A DNA stretch of 53,429 nucleotides from a bacterium (lineage in GTDB: Bacteria > Margulisbacteria > Marinamargulisbacteria > JAHFDA01). The notes under the pieces are model-generated. The model did not search any database and was not told where the DNA came from. It saw nothing but the letters and a program-made list of their open reading frames with translations. The translations under genes and the position numbers were made by a program. Every line of letters begins with the position of its first letter. Positions within the stretch are counted from its first letter, which is position 1. The stretch lies in the NCBI GenBank assembly GCA_023249225.1, contig JAHFDA010000014.1, positions 1 to 53,429 of the forward strand, written 5' to 3'. Below, one piece after another: positions 50,193 to 53,429 of this stretch.

Positions 50193-50663
50193 TTAAGGTT
50201 CCTTTAACAGTTCCTCGAGCAATTGATTGACCGTCTTGCCGATAATGGGATGCATGACATCGGGAGCAATATCGGCAAGCGGCTCAAGCACAAAGGCACG
50301 TTCATGCATCAGCGGATGCGGAATGGTCAAATCGTCGTTGAGCACCACTTCATCTCCGTACAGCAGAATATCGATATCAATCGAACGTGGCGCACGATCT
50401 CCCTTGGTGGCACGGCCCAGCTTTTGTTCTACCTCCATCAACGTATATAAAAGTTCTTCTGGGGGCAGGGCGGTTTCGACACTGCAACACTGGTTTAAGT
50501 AAGCGGGTTCTGTTTCGTCGCCGCTTTCGGGTTCGGATTCGTACAACTGGCTCACCGCCAAAAGATCTACATAAGGCAAGCGGTTGATTTCGTTAATGGC
50601 GCTTTCTAAAAACAACTTGCGGTCTCCAAGGTTGGACCCCAAGCCCAAATACACCACGTTCAT
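50193..50663 (-). CDS. folK: 6-hydroxymethyl-dihydropterin pyrophosphokinase
   Basis: A 156-residue folate enzyme that adds pyrophosphate to hydroxymethyl-dihydropterin. Signs: YLGLGSNLGDR, SQLYESEP, LGRATKGDRAPRSIDIDIL (the D-x-D metal site) and IPHPLMHERAFVL. GTG-free ATG start overlaps folP end by 4 nt, so the product of FolK is passed to FolP from one transcript. Confidence 0.95.
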   Translation of the reverse strand: MNVVYLGLGSNLGDRKLFLESAINEINRLPYVDLLAVSQLYESEPESGDETEPAYLNQCCSVETALPPEELLYTLMEVEQKLGRATKGDRAPRSIDIDILLYGDEVVLNDDLTIPHPLMHERAFVLEPLADIAPDVMHPIIGKTVNQLLEELLKEP

Positions 50664-51502
50664 ACGGCCTTCATCATAGCATCCGTCATTAAAAGCGCGC
50701 GCTGTGCCGCACGCACCGCATGGACACGAAATAGATGCGCCCCCTGCATGCGCGAGAATACCAGGGTGGCCAGAGTGCCTTCTTCGCGTTCATGTGTTTC
50801 TACACCTAAAATTTTTCCGATAAATGCTTTACGCGAGGTACCCACCAGCACGGGCTTGCCCAGCCCCACAAGCGCTGACAAGTGTTTGAGCAGACTTAAG
50901 TTGTGTTCCAGCGCCTTGCCAAAACCAATGCCTGGGTCAAGGATCACGCGATCCGGATGGATTCCGGCATCGAGCGCCTGCGCCAGAGCCCGTGTCAAAT
51001 CTTGTATGACTTCAGCGCTTGCATTCTGATAGTGCGGATTGACTTGCATTATCTCCGGACGTCCGCGCGAGTGCATGAGCACCACTGGCACCGCCAGCCT
51101 TGCGGCCACAGCCCGCATGGCAGGATCATGGTTAAGCGCGCTGATGTCGTTAATCATGCTGGCTCCCGCCTCTACCGCCTGTGCAGCCACTGTGGCCTTG
51201 TCGGTATCAATGCTGATAGGTACTTGAGGAAATTGGCGGCCAAGTTCCCGAATGGTCGGAAGGACACGTTTGAGCTCTTCTTCTGCGGACACAGGCAAGG
51301 AACCGGGTCGGGTGGACTGGCCACCGACATCAACCATATCGGCCCCGGCAGAAATCATGTTTGCGGCCTGCTCAAGCGCGGCCTCAAGTTGCATGAATTT
51401 TCCACCGTCCGAAAATGAATCGGGCGTCACGTTCAGGATACCCATCAGCAGCGGGCGATCCCAATGAAAGGTTTGAGCACCCACCTGCAGAGGAACTGGC
51501 AT
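50660..51502 (-). CDS. folP: dihydropteroate synthase
   Basis: A 280-residue TIM-barrel enzyme that joins dihydropterin pyrophosphate and p-aminobenzoate. Signs: MGILNVTPDSFSDGG, DVGGQSTRPGS, ISIDTDKATVAAQAVEAGA, MINDISAL, ILDPGIGFGK and GTSRKAFIG. It begins right after the pgsA-like stop (TAAATG) and overlaps folK by 4 nt. Sulfonamide-binding loops look normal. Confidence 0.95.
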   Translation of the reverse strand: MPVPLQVGAQTFHWDRPLLMGILNVTPDSFSDGGKFMQLEAALEQAANMISAGADMVDVGGQSTRPGSLPVSAEEELKRVLPTIRELGRQFPQVPISIDTDKATVAAQAVEAGASMINDISALNHDPAMRAVAARLAVPVVLMHSRGRPEIMQVNPHYQNASAEVIQDLTRALAQALDAGIHPDRVILDPGIGFGKALEHNLSLLKHLSALVGLGKPVLVGTSRKAFIGKILGVETHEREEGTLATLVFSRMQGAHLFRVHAVRAAQRALLMTDAMMKAV

Positions 51503-52090
51503 TTATTTACGCGTAATCCGGTAAACGTGAAAGATGCGCTGAAAGGCCGTCACATGCGTGACCACCGCCAAAAAAGCCAGCGTCCAAAACAATTGATTAA
51601 AAAACAATCCCAGCACCAAAATAATCACTCGTTCGGGACGTGCAAACCAACCCACTTTGCATTGCAGACCCAGGCCTTCGGCGCGAGCACGGGTATAACT
51701 GACCAACTGTGATCCCACCATGGCCACCACCGTCATAAGCACATCTGGCCGAAAATTAGGTGTGCCATAGTGCTTCATGAGCCACCCCAGAAGCCCCAAA
51801 AAAATTAAAAACTCGGTATAACGGTCAACCGTACTGTCCCAAAACGCGCCAAAAGTGCTTCCCCCGCCCGAAACACGGGCCACAGCGCCATCAAACATAT
51901 CAAAAACACCCGAAACCAGAATCCAAATGGCACCCGTGACGCGTTCACCGATAAAAAGGTAATAGGCCGCCACAGCGCTAAGTAAAAATCCGATAAAAGT
52001 AAGTATGTTTGGCGTAATGCGCAGGGCCACAAGCAGTTTGGCGGGATATTCCATCACACGACGCACCAGCTTTTCAAGCTGTGGGAACAT
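51503..52090 (-). CDS. CDP-alcohol phosphatidyltransferase (PgsA-like)
   Basis: A 195-residue membrane enzyme of phospholipid synthesis. The family motif D-x2-D-G-x2-A-R-x8-G-x3-D-x3-D is complete: FDMFDGAVARVSG, then STFGAFWDSTVDRYTE. About five helices. Likely makes phosphatidylglycerophosphate or phosphatidylinositol phosphate; which cannot be told from sequence alone. TACAAT sits 6 nt before the ATG, another leaderless-type start, and this box probably drives the folP-folK-tsaE-tsaB-rimI genes too. Confidence 0.88.
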   Translation of the reverse strand: MFPQLEKLVRRVMEYPAKLLVALRITPNILTFIGFLLSAVAAYYLFIGERVTGAIWILVSGVFDMFDGAVARVSGGGSTFGAFWDSTVDRYTEFLIFLGLLGWLMKHYGTPNFRPDVLMTVVAMVGSQLVSYTRARAEGLGLQCKVGWFARPERVIILVLGLFFNQLFWTLAFLAVVTHVTAFQRIFHVYRITRK

Positions 52091-52096
52091 GCTGTT

Positions 52097-52102
52097 ATTG
52101 TA
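52097..52102 (-). promoter_or_regulatory. -10 box of the pgsA-like operon
   Basis: TACAAT on the minus strand, five of six consensus bases, 6 nt before the ATG at 52090. Confidence 0.5.
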
Positions 52103-52193
52103 GCGGATAAAGCATTTCTCATAAAAACCACATGCTCGGGTTTCAATTCAAGGTTAAAATCTCCATACCTTAACGCCATGGAAACCCCCATCA

Positions 52194-52964
52194 ATGATTT
52201 TGATTGACAGCCACTGCCACATTCACTTTCCACAATTCGATGATGACCGCGGACAAGTCATTCAAAATGCCCTGGATGCAGGCATCAAGAAGATGATCTT
52301 GATTGGAACCAATCGCGACACAAATTCACAGGTGCTCAAGCTTGCGCAGCAATATGAATTTATGGTGTGCAGTTTGGGTGTGCACCCGCATGATGCCAAC
52401 GCCTTTCGCGATGCAGATTTAAGCTGGATCGAAAAGCAGCTGAACCATCCCAAAGTGGTGGCTTTGGGCGAGTGTGGGCTTGACTACCACTATCAGGATC
52501 ACGACCCGCACAAACAACAAGAGTTGTTCCGCGCGCAGATTAAATTGGCGCTTAAAAAAAACCTCCCGCTCGTGATTCATAATCGGGATGCCCATGACGA
52601 CACGCTAAAGATTCTTGATGATTTAAAGCCCTCGGGCGGTTATCGTGGGCAATGGCATTGTTTTGACGGCAGCACAGCACATGCCCAACATGCCCTTGGG
52701 CTTGGGCTGCATCTTGGTTTTACCGGACCCGTCACTTACAAAGCCAATGAAGCGTTGCGCACAGTCATCGCCCAGATGCCGCTTGAACGCATCCTGATAG
52801 AAACCGACAGCCCTTATCTGCCCCCGGTCCCCTTTCGTGGCCAACGTAACGAACCCGCACGCTTGCCCTGGATTGCGCAAAAGATTGCTGACGTGCGCGG
52901 TTTGTCCTTAGAAAATCTGGCCCAGGCCGTATATCAAAACACCCTGGAACTGTATAAGATGTAA
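52194..52964 (+). CDS. tatD: TatD-family metal-dependent hydrolase
   Basis: A 256-residue TIM-barrel metal hydrolase; members are 3'-5' DNA exonucleases or deacylases. Signs: DSHCHIHFPQFDDDR (metal histidines), GECGLDYHY, VIHNRDAHDD, GFTGPVTYK and IETDSPYLPP. Divergent from the pgsA-like operon and followed 4 nt later by a gspF-like gene. Confidence 0.94.
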   Translation: MILIDSHCHIHFPQFDDDRGQVIQNALDAGIKKMILIGTNRDTNSQVLKLAQQYEFMVCSLGVHPHDANAFRDADLSWIEKQLNHPKVVALGECGLDYHYQDHDPHKQQELFRAQIKLALKKNLPLVIHNRDAHDDTLKILDDLKPSGGYRGQWHCFDGSTAHAQHALGLGLHLGFTGPVTYKANEALRTVIAQMPLERILIETDSPYLPPVPFRGQRNEPARLPWIAQKIADVRGLSLENLAQAVYQNTLELYKM

Positions 52965-52968
52965 ACAC

Positions 52969-53429
52969 ATGCGGTTTTATTACCAAGCCCGTCATCCGGA
53001 CGGAAAAAAAGTCCACAGTGAGTTGACTGCCCCCTCGCGGGCCGAGGCGCTAAGCGCATTAAAAACACAGGGCTTGCAGGTTTTTGAACTTACATTGCAG
53101 ATCAGCAAATATAAAATTTCAAGTGCCAAAAAAATATTCTTCCTTAAAAATCTATCAGGACTCCTGCGTGCGGGACTGGCTGCTGACAAGGCTCTTGAAC
53201 TGGCGCTTCCAAAGCAGCTTCTTTTGGCAGACCGTGAAAGCATCTTGTCTGATTTAAAGGCGGGGGTATTGCTTTCAGAAATTGTAGCCGTGCTGCTTGC
53301 CAGACATCCTGACTTATTGGCCATGCTGTCCGCCGGAGAAAAAAGTGGTAACCTGGCCCGCGCCACCGAGGAATGCGCCGCACTTTTGCAGGCTCAAGAA
53401 AAATTAAACGCGTTGTTACGCAAGGCCTT
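52969..53429 (+). CDS. GspF/PilC-family inner-membrane protein, 5' part
   Basis: The first 153 residues of a type II secretion or type IV pilus platform protein; the window ends inside it. It starts FYYQARHPDGKKVHSELTA, as GspF does, and then has FLKNLSGLLRAGLAADKALELAL and GEKSGNLARATEECAALL, which match the first repeat of the T2SSF domain. The membrane helices lie beyond the window. ATG at 52969, 4 nt after tatD. Confidence 0.82.
   Translation, partial: MRFYYQARHPDGKKVHSELTAPSRAEALSALKTQGLQVFELTLQISKYKISSAKKIFFLKNLSGLLRAGLAADKALELALPKQLLLADRESILSDLKAGVLLSEIVAVLLARHPDLLAMLSAGEKSGNLARATEECAALLQAQEKLNALLRKA

Noticed and set aside
1-53429. tRNA, rRNA, riboswitch, prophage or insertion-sequence genes
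   Set aside because: Reading the intergenic stretches on both strands I saw no cloverleaf, no rRNA, no transposase or integrase and no phage structural gene; a covariance-model scan would be needed to exclude small RNAs.

Overview
The window reads as a stretch of chromosome from a diderm, lipopolysaccharide-making bacterium. It carries lpxC, a fused fabZ-lpxA, lpxB, hldD, rseP, an outer-membrane barrel candidate, a GspF-type protein and many signal peptides. GatCA, TadA, TsaB/TsaE, QueG, FolP/FolK, CarB, HisI, HisE and DnaE are ordinary bacterial housekeeping proteins. No rRNA or tRNA gene was seen, so the phylum cannot be fixed. The mix, including SGNH proteins of a type I associate with Leptospira and deltaproteobacteria-like genomes, suggests an uncultured deltaproteobacterial or Bdellovibrionota-like lineage (inference).

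Layout. (1) 1-1.4 kb: a consensus DnaA box at the edge and two genes of unknown role. (2) 1.4-8.8 kb, minus strand: a tight envelope operon, lpxC > fabZ-lpxA fusion > lpxB > rseP > ftsE > ftsX > SurA/PpiD-like PPIase, mostly with overlaps of 1-4 nt or gaps under 10 nt. (3) 8.9-14.3 kb: an accessory island with AbrB/VapC, a decayed ATPase, an XRE repressor divergent from a GIY-YIG protein plus lipoprotein with three palindromic operators, YefM/YoeB inside a 52-bp direct repeat, a PIN toxin with a small partner, and a methyltransferase. (4) 14.4-21.8 kb: carB (with a repeat-derived linker), an exported protein and dnaE. (5) 21.8-27.9 kb, minus strand: an MBOAT acyltransferase between two related SGNH proteins, then hisI, two unknowns and a YycJ-like hydrolase; a rhodanese diverges from the hydrolase across one shared -10 region.

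(6) 28.9-38.0 kb, minus strand: an approximately 1,100-residue helical orphan, a truncated ATPase, tadA, a Tat-exported protein, an alanine-rich protein, gatA, gatC, an exported protein and hisE. (7) 38.1-45.1 kb: hldD, a small cysteine-rich protein, an ECF sigma/anti-sigma/LTxxQ periplasmic cassette, ssb (without the acidic tail) with a clear promoter and a downstream terminator, an outer-membrane protein and a ComB-like phosphatase. (8) 45.1-53.4 kb: a sigma-70-family protein with an N-terminal extension of about 530 residues built from repeats, queG, the pgsA-like > folP > folK > tsaE > tsaB > rimI operon, tatD, and the start of a gspF/pilC gene cut by the window end.

The most unusual items are the repeat-extended sigma factor, the in-frame FabZ-LpxA fusion, the MBOAT/twin-SGNH locus, the XRE/GIY-YIG/lipoprotein cassette with its operators, repeat-derived segments inside lpxC and carB, and a recurring arrangement in which a TATAAT-like -10 box lies only 5-7 nt before the start codon, which suggests that leaderless mRNAs are common here.
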